64,000 bases of DNA, taken from NCBI RefSeq assembly GCF_030247195.1, contig NC_080672.1, positions 353,894,413 through 353,958,412 on the forward strand, read 5' to 3'. This document shows, piece after piece, positions 1 through 11,589 of this stretch. Position numbers and translations under genes: made by a program. The stretch's first letter is position 1, and each line of letters begins with the position of its first letter. This DNA is from Topomyia yanbarensis (taxonomy: Eukaryota > Arthropoda > Insecta > Diptera > Culicidae). Below the pieces are notes generated by a model, which saw only the letters and a program-made list of their open reading frames with translations, did not search any database and was not told where the DNA came from.

Positions 1-3000
1 AATTCTCCCGAAACCCGATTTGTGGTTTCACGGTGACGTTCTAGCCAGTGACGCTACTTTGTTGGTCCCTTCGCCACTTCCTCTGCAGCTCGGAGAGTAT
101 ACACTGGTAACCACTCTGTTGACAGCGTCCCAAATATGCTTGTCTTGGCACATCTCTTCGACGAAATTAGCAACTGTCTCACCAGGCATACCCTTACGAA
201 CTTCTTCGAACCTAGGACATTCGAAGGCCACGTGTTCCAGTGTCTCCTGCACGTTCTCACACTCCGGGCAACGGAGTAACGAAGCGTGTCTAAACCGATG
301 CAGGTACTTCGGGAAGCATTGTACTACCCTTGCTGCCACTTAGTCAGCGCGTCTTCTTGCATTACGTGCATTTCTTCGCTGGTAGCATTCTACGTCCTCA
401 GCCAGAGTGATGCAGATAGGGATCATCTCGGCAATTGCGCATACCGCCCCCAACGATATCGTTCTGTACGCACTCGCGACACGAACAGCCATTAGGCAAA
501 ACGTGCTTGTCTATTTCGTCCGATTCCGCTTTGAGTTCGGCGCAGTAGCCCAGGCCGGTACGCCATACCTCAGTATTGAGGATGAGACACTCGCCAAGAA
601 ACGTCTTGTGCTGCATCTTGCTCCTCCGTTATTTGGCATGATCCTTGCCAATGCGTTAGTTGCCCTCGCAGCCTTCTCACCTGCATAGTCAACATGGCTG
701 TCGTAACTTAACCGATCCCCGACCATCACACTCAGCGCACTCATCGATGGGATGGATTTTCCCCCGACTCTGATCACGACACGCTGGAATTTCTACGATT
801 GCTGACCAATAATACCTCGGTGGCCAGCTGCAACTTCACGTCAGCCATTTAGGGTTCCACGATGCCTATTGTCTCTGCCGTCAGCATTTCCACCTCCTCA
901 AGAGTCTCGCCGGTTATCGTCAGGACATCATCTGCAATGCCGACGATCTTAACTCCCCCGGGCAGCTCTAGGATTAACACTCCGTTGTACATTATATTGC
1001 ACAGATAGTCCGGAAACCGCCTGCTGTACCACGCTACGCCCCCAGCCACCACTGTTGAACGCGTTCTTCACGTCTATCGTTACAGAGGCGCGATGACTGT
1101 GTGGATGGCGTCCACCGTCGATATCCCTTTCCGGAACCCGAACTGCCTTTGTGACAGTCTCACTTTCAGCGTAGGTCGTCAGCCTGTTAAGGATGACCTT
1201 TTCCAGAAGTTTACCAAGAGTATCCAGCGCTACGATGCTGGATCTCCTGGTGATTTCTCTGGTTTTGGAAGCAACGCTAGCTTCTGGATCTTCCATCTAT
1301 CCGGGAAGTAGCCATCGTCCAGGTATTTCTGTAGGACTATACTGAACTTTCTGGAAACGCTAGGATCCCGGTCTGAAGTATTACGTTAGGGATACCGTCA
1401 GGATCGGGAGCTTTCTTCGATTTCAGCCCTTTTGGCACTGTAAGGAGCTCGTCATTGGAGACTCAATTGTGGCCAGTATTTCCACCATCTTCATCGACGT
1501 ACGATGTAGGTAGCCATGTGGTTGGCTCGTGCTTCGGGAAAAGCCCTCCACGATAATCTTCATTTTTACAGCGCACATTTCGACTACCATCCATGGGCCT
1601 TTGACCCTGGCCAACACGACACGGTAAGCATTGCCCCACTATCTCGCGTTTCAAAGTGGCCCTGGCCGCCCGAAATGTTGCGTTACACTCTTCTCTGGCT
1701 GCCTCCAATCTTGCTCTGCACGCGTCTTTTGGCTTTTAGGAAGGCAGCCCGGAGAATGTTGTGCCTTTCGTTCCACCAGTACGCCGAAGGCCGGTAGTTC
1801 CTCTGCTCCATTTTCCTTGGCATGTTACATCACATGCCTTCGCCACTGTTTCCGACAGCTCCTCGGTACTCGGAATTGGAGTAGCGCTGTCAGCACCAAG
1901 TGCATCCGCAAAAAGTTCCTTATCGAAGTCCTTTATTTTCCATTTCCGCTCGCCAGTCCTTACTATCGGCGTTACCGTACAATTCTGCCGACCAATGGTG
2001 TAGTGGATCGCCTGGTGGTCGCTATTTGTGTACTGCTCACTAACTCACCAATTCATGTTATCCATCAGCGAGGGACTGCAGAATGTCATGTCGATGATAA
2101 ATTTCTGACCATCTTTACGGAATGTGCTAGCGGAACCTTCGCTACACAGTCACTGTCCAGCTAGCCAGGGTTTCCAAAAAGCTGTAACCTCTTATATTGG
2201 TTAGCCTGCTACCACCCTCCACGGCCTATGAGTTAAAGTTTCCTATAACAACCAGCGTTCGTCCGACTAACGAGTTGGTTAGTGCGTCCAGCATGGTGCT
2301 GCCCTGGTGCCCATTTTGGAGGAGCATAGTAGCTACAGACGAATACGCCGTTGATCCTGGCAATCACGAAGCCTTCGTGTCTGCTGTCTACCACCTCTTG
2401 GACAGGGAAGCCGCCCATCACTTGGAATGCCAGCATTCCTGCACAATCCACCTTCGTTTCTGTTGTCGACTGTCACAACATTTTCTGCGCAATGATTGAG
2501 ATTAAGCTGGGTTATCTTCATCACTGTTGGCCTGCCTTCGCCTTTATGTATGCAGGGCATTTGAAGCCGCCCGTAGTATGGTCGTTTCCGTTCTCCTGTT
2601 TGCAGATCACGCGCCATGGTAGCTTCGTGTCCCTTTCCACCGCATTTTCTACACAGTGCAGACCTGTCCGGGCTCTTGCAGTTCCTCGCCTGAAAGGCCC
2701 AAGCAAGTGAAGCATCGCTCCTCTGCTTGGTGACTCGCGGAGCTACTCTCAACGAGCACACCGACCAGCCGACATTTATCTTGCCGGTCTCCGTCAGCTT
2801 GCTGACACTGACCATCGGTAGTCGAATCGCCGCCGTTACATCTTTTTTGTACTGCTCGATCAGTGCACCCCTCAGTTCTTCTATGGTCGTTATCTCGTCT
2901 AGACCCTTGCACTCGACTACGGCTTCTTGCGGCAGGGCTCTCACGTTCGCTTCGCTGCCCAAGGATTTAACAACGAGCTCGCGGTAGGTCTTGACGGAAG

Positions 3001-3900
3001 GATCCTTCTTCAGTTCGAAGATCATCTCGCCCTTCTGAGTGCGTCTCGTTTTAACGACGTTCTCACCCAGTTCCTTCAGCTCTGAGTCCTCCCAGAGTGC
3101 TGGTACTCCCAGTGGCTACCGGTTACGTAACCGGTGATCACTGCAGCTTACCACTCCTTGCAAACACAATCGCGTCCTCCTTTGCTTCGCGTGCCTCTCC
3201 AATCATATTTATTTTTTAGACTTCTCCATGCTGTGGGTCCCAACTCCAGGTCACTAACTCAACTCGTTGTATGTAGTCGTTAATTGTAATCCATTGGTTA
3301 TCTATGCAAGCAGTGATGGCAATCGAGGGTTGAACACGATCCTTCATGAAGATCGAGTCCTGAGCCGGATCAGTGTTAATCAGGAATGTTACAGCTGAAC
3401 CTACTACCACAGTTTCGAACATACCTGGAGGCCTGCTAATGTTTTACCGATACGGAGCCGGTCGCTCCGTTGGTCTACTCACCGTTTCAAGTCGGTATCA
3501 TCTTTCCTTACTCAGGAAGTAGATCAGCACGCTTGTCAGCCCAAAGTCGCCGTCTAATTGGTGATCCGTGCCCTGTCCGTTTACATTCGTCATGACTAGT
3601 ATGCCGTAATCAGATGTTACTGGCGTCGATCCTGGTGTGCGTGTTGACACTCTGGCTGGGCTAGGGTGCTTTTATTGCTAAGATCTTTGATTACTGCAAT
3701 CTTAGAATCTTAGCAGAAGCTGTACAGGCTCGTTTCGTCGATGTTCTTTTCGGAATTATGCCTTTTTGAGGTTTAGCAGAGCCCAAATCTTCGGAAGTTC
3801 GGAGGAGGGGGCCCCTGAACGCCTGTCCCTGCTCCCTTCAATTTATGTGTGTAAGTGTATGCGGTCAAAGATATCACTCACTTTCCTCAGAGATGGCTGA
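1..3900 (-). mobile_element. R1-clade non-LTR retrotransposon, decayed (copy A1)
   Basis: Read on the minus strand the element runs ORF1 then ORF2. ORF1 (about 3110-2530) has R1-type gag sequence (IRLPMVSVSKLTETGKI) followed by CCHC-like zinc knuckles broken by a 5-bp deletion near 2696. ORF2 starts near 2521 with MKITQLNLNHC, the usual opening of an R1 endonuclease, and continues with VQEVVDSRHEGFVIARINGV. Reverse transcriptase pieces follow: KLLEKVILNRL (near 1220), VTIDVKNAFNS (near 1060) and the catalytic box as GIADDVLTITGE (near 940). The C-terminal cysteine motif CPECENVQETLEHVAFECP lies near 200-270. Many stops and frameshifts make it non-functional. The 3' end runs off the window. 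The 5' limit is uncertain: coding signal fades above about 3110 and the extent to 3900 is inferred from lack of other content. Confidence 0.85.
3118..3135. repeat. Perfect 18-bp palindrome ACCGGTTACGTAACCGGT
   Basis: The 18 bases equal their own reverse complement. The site lies just upstream (on the minus strand) of the recognisable ORF1 of the R1 element and is repeated at 59277-59294 in the duplicated copy. It could be a protein-binding site in the LINE 5' region or chance; no function is assigned. Confidence 0.6.
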
Positions 3901-6411
3901 GCCGATTTTCAAGCTAGCGCCGGATTGACACTAGCTCCCAAAAAAACGAAATCGCTCTGAGCAATCCCGTAGTTCTGCTTGATGTCCCGCAATAAAATGC
4001 GGTCAACCTAGCGCAAGCTTAGTCCTGTTACTAAGTTAATGTCGGATTCAGATGAGACGAAGTGGAAACGCAAATTCCAAAACTAATTATTATATTCTGT
4101 GCAATTATGCAGCACTATTTTCTTCAAAGCATCTTATGAAGCCTAGCGATGTACGGCATACTTGTCCCAAACGTATCCTTAGCTATATAAAACTATGTAG
4201 TACCCGGCTGAGGCAACACATGTGGATAAACAAACAGCAATCGTCCCAACTAAAATCGATTCGGACAATTTGTAACATGTATTGCAAACAGGGACAACCA
4301 TAATTAACAAACTGAAACGTGCTAGCAGGGAACATGTTCCCATAAAAAGCAGAAGCGGTAGCAAAACAACAAATTCGATCCGTCGCAGTTTCATTAATCA
4401 ACATCGATGTCATTTTTTTCTCTTCTGAACCTCCCACCATTGTCCAGCCATCCGTGCTGGATCACAACAGCATAAATAAATCAAGGAGGCGAAGAAAAAT
4501 AGAAAAATGCTCTCATGGATACCTACTGTAAATTAAAAACATGAATAATATATGTCATACTGGTCATATTGGATACAAATTAGTCAGATTTCTGCTGTAT
4601 AGTTAGTTCGCTCTCGTCGAATCATCGTTGCACGGTTTTTTGCTATTTTACCTGTGTTACCTGAATAAAACACCTTACCTAAGCTAAATACCGCAGTGAA
4701 GCGCAGCGACAGAGGGGCGTTTTCTACATGCAACGATGACGACAGCGAAAAAAGAAGAAAGATGCTGATATCATTATCAGCAATTCGAACGCATCACTAA
4801 AATCTACGGTCGGAAAACACCAATTTCCACCCTGAACTGGCCGCGTCCGATTGACCAGAATTCGCCAATTTCCTCCTCCATTTGCTATAAATAGAACCCC
4901 GAACTCGGGGATGCTCAGTCGAAAGCCGCATTTCAAAACACTCCCACATATGATTGATCGCCACAGATTGTATGCGGAATATAAATAAAAATATTATTTT
5001 CTTTTCCCCGCACGCCCCGCCAGAGTGGCAGCAGATGTAAAACAAGTACTTACTTTATGCTGATGAGTTGGAGCGCTGAAGCCGTTCCGCAGTATGATGG
5101 TCATCGGTAGTTGTTATTCCTAGTCAGTATGATTATACGATTCCTATGGGACAATAAATTCCCCTAATTGCAAAAAGATTCATTTTTGCAGTTATCCTTA
5201 TTTGCTGCACTAATTTTTGCGTGAATCGATTACTCTTCCTTTGTACCATTAAACCACATTTTTTTCCGATCAAACTTGTAAATAAAATTACGTTCTCTGG
5301 AGAAAATTCTAATACTCTAAAAATAATCTGACTTTCCTCAGAGTACTCCTTCAATAACGGAAATCCGGTCTCATCCCGATAAACACTTCTTCGTCGGAAG
5401 CTAGCCTTTCACACGAGAACACCTTGCTTCCTACTTCACGTCTACTTCTGCAAATAAGCCGCTGACGTTTCCGCTAGTTGCCGATCGATTTTTCCGATTT
5501 TCCTCAAGGAACGAGCAAGCAAAAAACCAAGAGAGTTTTGTTTTCCTTCGCGATTATTTGTGATGAAAAGGATGAAAAAATACATCAATGCACTGCAGGA
5601 AGAACAAAACAAAATAAACTACCACGTCGAAATGAAACGCACCGGTGCGGCGAAATATGCTACGGGCGAAAGTATCGACTGCTCTTTTCGGCGACAGATG
5701 TCAGAAGTCGTTTGTTGACGTTTCGTAAGAATTGAGATTGATTTCATGAGGAGTTTTGATACCGACTTGCGTAGTGAAAGTTTCAATAGCCCCGTGGAAA
5801 TAGCTTTGAATTGACTTCAAACTGGTAAGTGGCATATTTTGGAGTAGTAATAAACAGATAATTATAGCGCAAAGTTATGGCATTTTCGTTTTTGACTTTG
5901 CAGTACACCGGTGTGACACTCCTTGAAACTTTTGTTTAATATTTTTTTTACACTACACCGGTGTAGCATCGTTTGAAAGCAAAAAGGCTATGGCGTTACG
6001 TCCATTTTCGCGTTGTGAAAAATGCAAGACGATCTTCAGTGCTTATCTGGGGGATAAGAATGTAGCAAATACCCGAATAAAAAATCATTTCTCGAATAAC
6101 TTCTGATCAGGTCGTATAACAGCAATGTCAAATGGTTTCATACAATATTGGTAAAACTAAATAAAAAAATCGGTATTTATCGGTTTGTAATTTATTCTTG
6201 CAACCAGTGGTGAATTAATGTGATATTTCTATCAACCGATTTTGTAGCGGTATTACTCAGTAATTGTCTAGTTGACTTCAAACTTTTCACGCTTCCTTTC
6301 AATCTTGCTAATATGAGTGTCTGGCCAGGTTCGGTTATTTTTCGGCATCGTTTCACCTGCCAACAAAGAAAAAATCTTTTGTCTTCTTTAACAGCAGAAT
6401 ACTATGGATGT
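3423..6411. other. Noncoding stretch without recognised genes (duplicated at 59582-62570)
   Basis: No family could be recognised in any frame. Reading frames are short (at most 85 codons) and of low-complexity composition. The stretch holds the TATA/initiator pair at 4886-4920 and two ACACCGGTGT palindromes at 5905-5914 and 5953-5966. The minus-strand frame at 3216-3422 (68 codons, next to the LINE) resembles nothing I know. Confidence 0.5.
4886..4920 (+). promoter_or_regulatory. TATA box plus arthropod initiator
   Basis: TATAAATA at 4886-4893 is followed by TCAGTC at 4915-4920. The distance from the first T of the TATA box to the initiator A is 31 bp, which is the canonical arthropod spacing. 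The only frame soon after is a tiny one starting near 4949 (MIDRHRLYAEYK then stop), so the transcript, if any, may be noncoding or the promoter may be a relic. The same bases recur at 61045-61079. Confidence 0.45.
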
Positions 6412-6788
6412 TACACACCAATTTTTTTAACCGAATGCCTGCAAATTTTTTCTGAATTTTCATCAGCTGAATGTTTCAGCAATACCAGATACCGAAAAAT
6501 CAGCAATTTTAATTGAACCTGTTTGACAGATTCGTTTTGCTGAAAATTCAGTAATTCAAATTGTCAAATTGACAACGCAATTGCCAGATTCTCAGTATTT
6601 CGGGCGGGATTGCTGTAAACCCGGTAATTGCGCTGTCAATTTGACTTACAGAATTTTCAGCAAAGCGAATCTGTCAATCAGTTTCAATTGAAATTGCCGA
6701 TTTTTCGGCATCTTGCATTGCTGAAATTTTCAGCTGATGAAAATTCAGCAAAATTTTGCTGAAATTGACAACCAAGTTTTGATGTGTA
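6412..6788. mobile_element. Foldback MITE with arms of about 170 bp
   Basis: The left half (from TACACACCAA) and the reverse complement of the right half (from TACACATCAA) align over most of their length, sharing blocks such as GAATTTTCATCAGCTGAA, CCGAAAAATC and TTTGCTGAAAATTC. No coding capacity is present, so this is a non-autonomous foldback element. It abuts the 3' end of the H2A pseudogene and recurs at 62571-62948. Confidence 0.7.
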
Positions 6789-6794
6789 GGCAAC

Positions 6795-7111
6795 ACGCGT
6801 CCTAGACAATGGTCACGTCGGAGAGCAATTTGTTCAGCTCTTCGTCATTTCGAATTGCGTAGCTGTAGCTGACGGAGGATAATCCTGGGGTGGCATTGCG
6901 AAAAGAAAGGTTTTTTTGTATACAAGCTTGTACGAAAAAGTCAATTCGAATTGGTTGCATAATGTGACCCCTGGTCTTTTTGTTTCTACGCACTGCGTTT
7001 CTTGTCATCTACAACCGCCAACTAGACAGATGCTCCGGCACTGATACGCCTGGCGTGGTAGCCCTTTCTCAGCAGACGATGGATTCGCCCGACAGGAAAC
7101 TGCAGACGGTT
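6795..7111 (-). pseudogene. Histone H2A pseudogene
   Basis: On the minus strand, bases 7105-7060 encode [15 protein letters not shown], the histone H2A signature at the start of the histone fold, followed by [18 protein letters not shown], matching the H2A segment NYAERVGAGAPVYLA. After a replaced stretch of about 130 bp, RIILRQLQL and, one frame over, [18 protein letters not shown] match the H2A C-terminal part of the fold ([28 protein letters not shown]). An in-frame stop, a frameshift and loss of the MEYLAAEVLELAGNAARD helix make it non-functional. The sequence ends at a foldback MITE. Parent gene and age are unknown. An identical copy lies at 62955-63271. Confidence 0.8.
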
Positions 7112-7129
7112 TTGTACTCTGTTCAGTTT

Positions 7130-7768
7130 ACGTTCGAAGCCAAAAAGGCTACCCATCGAATGGAATCAGTTTACTTCAATCATAAAAGAGGTGAAGCTTC
7201 AAACAAAAACTATTCAAGATTTGCGGCTTGGTGCATGTCAGTAATGAGCTTCAATCAGATTATTAAAAATCGGTTGTGCTATGCTAATTTCGATCGGTTG
7301 GATATAAAAATAATAGTTGGTAAAGGAAAAGGTTTTCAAAGCTAATTCTTGGTTGATGGTTTGATAGCGCTGATAAGGGCTAATTTGCTTTCCAAAAAAA
7401 CATTCACTGGGTGGAGATTTTCGTTTCAATTGGCCTCCGTTACTAGTACGGAGTTGCACAAACTAATTATTACAGTCAGTCCACGGAGTCAACTGAATCT
7501 TGATAATCACCTTCTCTCGATGTTGAAATGTAGTCTCCGATCATCCAACAAGGTTGACTAATAGAAACCGACTAAAATCACAAATCTTGTTCAAGATTTG
7601 CGGCTCGGTGACTGAAATTAGCGGTAACTAATCACGAACTGGCTTCGGTCGGTTGTTTCAAAACCTTGTTTTTTGTTGTGTATGCTACTTTCTACCCATC
7701 ATAAATTAAAATAATTGCCTCTGCCGGTAGTAGGTAACGACACAAACTGATTCATCCACCAGTCATGT
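7130..7768. other. Intergenic, nothing recognised (duplicated at 63290-63928)
   Basis: Only short open frames are present. The 121-codon frame at 6980-7345 is antisense to the H2A pseudogene at its start and is unlikely to be a gene. Confidence 0.4.
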
Positions 7769-7841
7769 ACTGCCGTTATATGCATATTTGTCCCATGTTC
7801 ATTCCCTATATACATGGGACAACTAAGCGGATAACGGCAGT
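7769..7841. repeat. 73-bp hairpin repeat, arms ending TTGTCCCATGT
   Basis: The left arm ACTGCCGTTAT..TTGTCCCATGT and the right arm ACATGGGACAA..ATAACGGCAGT are inverted copies, separated by about 12 bp. The same hairpin occurs at 63929-64000, where the window cuts it, and a related GTCCCATG inverted pair sits at 51313-51540. It is probably a miniature DNA element. Confidence 0.55.
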
Positions 7842-8219
7842 GTAACCCTCATAAATATTTCCCAGATTAAATCTATGCAGTACAGCAAAAGATATAGGCG
7901 TTTCCATCGTTTCATAGCTTGCTTTTTAAAATTTTGAAGATTGAAATCCTATATTGAAAGTTAAGTCGTTAGTCACGACAAAAATAAAGGTAATTAATCC
8001 GCGGGTCGCATAAGACTCTTCAAATATATATTTCCCGTTATGATTGTCGCACATATTTTGATATACAATACATAAAACAGCTAAATATGTACAAAGAAAG
8101 TTTATAATGTTGAACTTCTCACGGTTTTTGTCATTTTTGAACGAGTAGGATCTCATCATCCGGCTTAAAAAATTAATTCATAGTAAATTTTAGCTTACAA
8201 TATCATTACAGCAGCAGTA

Positions 8220-10075
8220 ATGGATACCGCGATTGCAGACAACTCATCTGGCAATCCCCTACCGTTAAATCAGGAGTACGCCTCAGCATACAAAGCAATT
8301 GATCCTGCCCCATATGATGATGACCTCGGGGCTGCCTTGATGGACTCTTTGCGGAATATGCCAGACCCGATGCTAAACAGTGCACCACGACCACGGGGCA
8401 AGAAAAATCCAGTTGTGACGCTGGATTCCATAAAGAAAGAACTAAGCTACGAATGTAAACTGTGTGGCAAGCGGTACCGCAAGAGTGCGGATTTCTTCCA
8501 GCACGAACTAACTCATGGAAAACCACTGCCATGCGATAAATGTTCGGAACATTTTTTCAAGGTAACTACTGCAATTTTATATAACATCGTCTGTAATTGA
8601 ATTCTTGAATTTTAGCCATGGGAGCTCACCAAACATAGAATGGAAAAACATAGCGATTCCCAGTTGTATGAGTGTGAAACATGTAGTAAAACATTTATAG
8701 AAAATTGGCGACTATTACGCCATCTGCGAACCCATTCCAAGGAAAAGAAATTCAAATGCGAAATTTGTGGTGCGTTCTTGTAATTAAATATCGAAAACAA
8801 TAATGCATTAGCTTTGTCCTTTTAGAAAAATCATTTGCCGAGAGTGGAAATTTGGCAAAACATAAGAAACAAGTTCATACAAAAGACCGTCCATTCAAAT
8901 GTGATGTTTGTGATAAAACCTACCCTCAGAAAAAAGATTTACAGAGTAATTATTCTTGTGGTATTATTATAGTAATTATTTTCCTGTTATTGCATGTATG
9001 TTTTAAATCGTTTCAGGTCACATGGTCGTTCACACCATTAAACGTTTCTCGTGTTCGGTTTGCAAACTAGATTTCTCACTGTTGGAAGAGAAACGTGCTC
9101 ATGTCAAAACGGTACATCCTAGCGAAGTAACTAAAAGGTCCTTCATTTGTGCGCTTTGTAGTGCTTCTTTCGACTGTAGAGCGAGATTGAAAGATCATTG
9201 GTTAACGCATGGTGAACGACGATTTAATTGTAAATTTTGCCCTAAAAAATTTCACACGCATGCGCGCCTCCGTAAACATATGCGCTCTCATAGGGTTGAA
9301 GAACATTCAAGGTAAGTTATGATTTCTGCTTTGTAACAATACAAATGCTAATTCCTACTATCCCATAAGATGCGAAATCTGCGCTAAATCGTTTTCTCAA
9401 GACTCCAACATGACGCGACATATTGAGTTAATGCATATGCGCGACGGTCGTTACTTTTGCATGCACTGCCCACTCACCTTTACAGTTCCAGCAGAGTTGA
9501 AAGCTCATCGCGAAACGCACCCAAACGAGAAAGCGTACAAATGTTCTTTCTGTGAAAAGGCATTTTTTCACCATCAAAGTTTAGCTAATCACACCAAGTG
9601 CCATCGCAATCCGAAGCGTCATTTGAAGGAATTCATAACACCAGTATCGAGACAGCGACGAGTTAGAAAAAAGCCAAATATAGATATCAACGGTAGATTA
9701 CCGGACGATATTTCCAGTACAGACAAATCTTCCAGCAACTCAGAGCTCGCAGTTCCCTTGCAACCTAAGAAACGGGGACGCCCTAAAAAAATTGTCACAG
9801 CGACTACAGATACAGTGGATGATGCATTGGACGAAGCACCGTCAAACAATGAGGATTTGTTGATCCCTTTACAACCCAAGAAAAGGGGACGTCCCAAAAA
9901 GGTTAAAGTAACAAACGAGCTGCCGCCAGTAAGTTTTGCGATTTCTGCGCAATCGTCGCTGATACCGACCTGCACCGAAATAATCAACGCTGCAGAACTA
10001 GTAGTGAAGACGGAACAGCCAGATTTAATAGATATTGGACCGACAGTTTTGCAGGAAGCTAACTACGCTTCCTAA
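8220..10075 (+). CDS. C2H2 zinc-finger protein with 11 fingers and two AT-hooks
   Basis: Five exons fit GT-AG rules: 8220-8561, 8616-8769, 8826-8945, 9017-9311, 9370-10075 (stop TAA), giving 538 residues. Eleven C2H2 fingers run from about residue 79 to 382, mostly CX2CX12HX3-4H with TH or H linkers (for example CKLCGKRYRKSADFFQHELTH and CSFCEKAFFHHQSLANHTKCH). Introns 1 and 2 fall inside fingers 2 and 4, and intron 3 falls inside finger 5. The C-terminal tail carries the block PLQPKKRGRPKK twice (about residues 433-444 and 470-481); KRGRP is the AT-hook core that binds the minor groove of AT-rich DNA. This suggests a nuclear DNA-binding regulator, but targets are unknown. The ATG was chosen because the acidic N-terminus is open from there. 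A TTACAG just upstream (about 8210) could be the acceptor of a 5' UTR intron. Confidence 0.9.
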
Positions 10076-10879
10076 AATTATGAAAATTTATTGCTCGATC
10101 AATATTTTAGGTTAAGTCAAATTGATTATACAAATGAAAAAAAATTTCAAATGAAGCAAATATAGTTTTTTTATATTTAAAAAAATCTATTTTTTGCATT
10201 AACTTTACATTCTCTCGAAAAAAAAACAGTTCGGTCGAAAAATGCCGTTTGTTGGACGTTTAATGGTAAAGGCAGTTAAAAATGGCAGATATGGAGCACA
10301 CAACGCAAAATACATTCTGAAATCTGCTTTGATAGGAAGAAATGCATTAATTTCTGTGATATTTTAAAATGCGCCACAAGTACTCTACCTGTAGGTACCA
10401 TCGTCAGGTTTTATCTATATTTGAAAGAACCAAAGAATCGCTAGATAGCTATGATGTGGATGCTAGATAATTCCCATTATAGCATTCCTTTAAATCTCTT
10501 ATGGTAAATTTCTTCACCTGGATGAAACCCTGGTTTTGAACGGCTGATTTTCGAAATTTACATTTATTTCTTCGAACTGAAAATACAGACTAACAGACAT
10601 TTGTTGACCCATTCTTCGTCGCCGTAAAGGCCATTTTAAATGTATGTTTAGTTAGGGTTGGGGCCGTATACATTATGATGGCGCCACTGAGGCGTCAAAA
10701 CTTCATTACAATCGATGCAGAAAACTTGCAGACGCTTTTCAAAGCACTACAGAATTCCAACACGGCATATACATTCTGCTTATTGATGATTGCTCAACAT
10801 TATCCAGGAACTATATTGTTTGGTATTTGACTTCTTGCTTTCGCTGCACACAGGTTTTTTAATAAGCTTTTCGATTGAT
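10076..10879. other. 3' flank and intergenic, no gene seen
   Basis: AT-rich sequence after the zinc-finger stop codon. I see no clear AATAAA close to the stop, so the transcript end is not placed. No open frame resembles a known family. Confidence 0.4.
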
Positions 10880-11014
10880 GTGCACCGGTGTAGTGGAGTG
10901 CGCTGGTTTTACACTTATTTGCACTTTCTAGCAGAAGTGCAGAAAACTGGGTATGTTCCATTGACACTTCTGCTAGAAAGTGCAAAACCAGTACACTCCA
11001 CTACACCGGTGCAC
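10880..11014. mobile_element. 135-bp foldback MITE with ACACCGGTG-type tips
   Basis: The left arm begins GTGCACCGGTGTAGTGGAGT and the right arm is its near-perfect inverse ending CTACACCGGTGCAC. The arms continue through CTTTCTAGCAGAAGTG / CACTTCTGCTAGAAAG, differing mainly by a 10-bp insertion in the left arm. No clear target-site duplication was found. Confidence 0.7.
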
Positions 11015-11196
11015 TACCATCAGAGCCCCAGATTATCTCAACACGTTGAGGATGACAGGTTGGAAGCTTTTATTTGTCCTCCTATTCCAACCAAAGCATT
11101 TATTTGTTATTATGTGGACGGTTTGAAGGCAGAAGTTGGCATCTTCTAGCATAGAAACAAAATTCAGTTTGCTTCTGAAACCGAAGATGTCCGAAC

Positions 11197-11589
11197 TAGA
11201 ATCTGTGGTATTATAGAATTCCGTACAGAGGAATGCGCAACACTGCCTAAAATGATGCTATCTTCATTGTTCCTGGCACCCATTGTTTTTGCTGTAGCTT
11301 TTAATGACTTAATTAATTAAACTGGAGTGAATTGAAAGTCACTGTTTCATGGCTTATAGCACTTTATTCATAATACTATTCCATGTAATTTATTCTATAT
11401 TGTTTCAAAAAAGTATAATAAACTGAATTCAGTGTCTTGTTTAGACGTTTGAAATATTTCGCCATGACATTATTTTTCTCAACACATATTTTTGTTGCAT
11501 GTTCTCCACAAGAATGTTTGTTTACTTTGCACGATATGACTGACCGACTTCACTCTGTGCGAGCCTTTATAGCATACACAACGCCTTTG
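11197..11589. mobile_element. 393-bp insertion with 8-bp TSD, hAT-like
   Basis: The repeat GTCCGAAC stands at 11189-11196 and again at 11590-11597. A related repeat at about 30409-30510 has the two flanks continuous (GCCCGAACCTGAATG at 30446), so it is an empty site. The insert begins TAGAATCTGTG and ends CGCCTTTG; the termini are only weakly inverted. An 8-bp duplication fits hAT-type transposition. No coding capacity, so non-autonomous. Confidence 0.75.

Noticed and set aside
6802..7008. NKKTR match in the minus-strand frame as part of H2A (DNKKTRIIP)
   Set aside because: It lies in the replaced middle stretch and in the wrong place relative to RIILRQLQL, so it may be coincidence and was not used as evidence.
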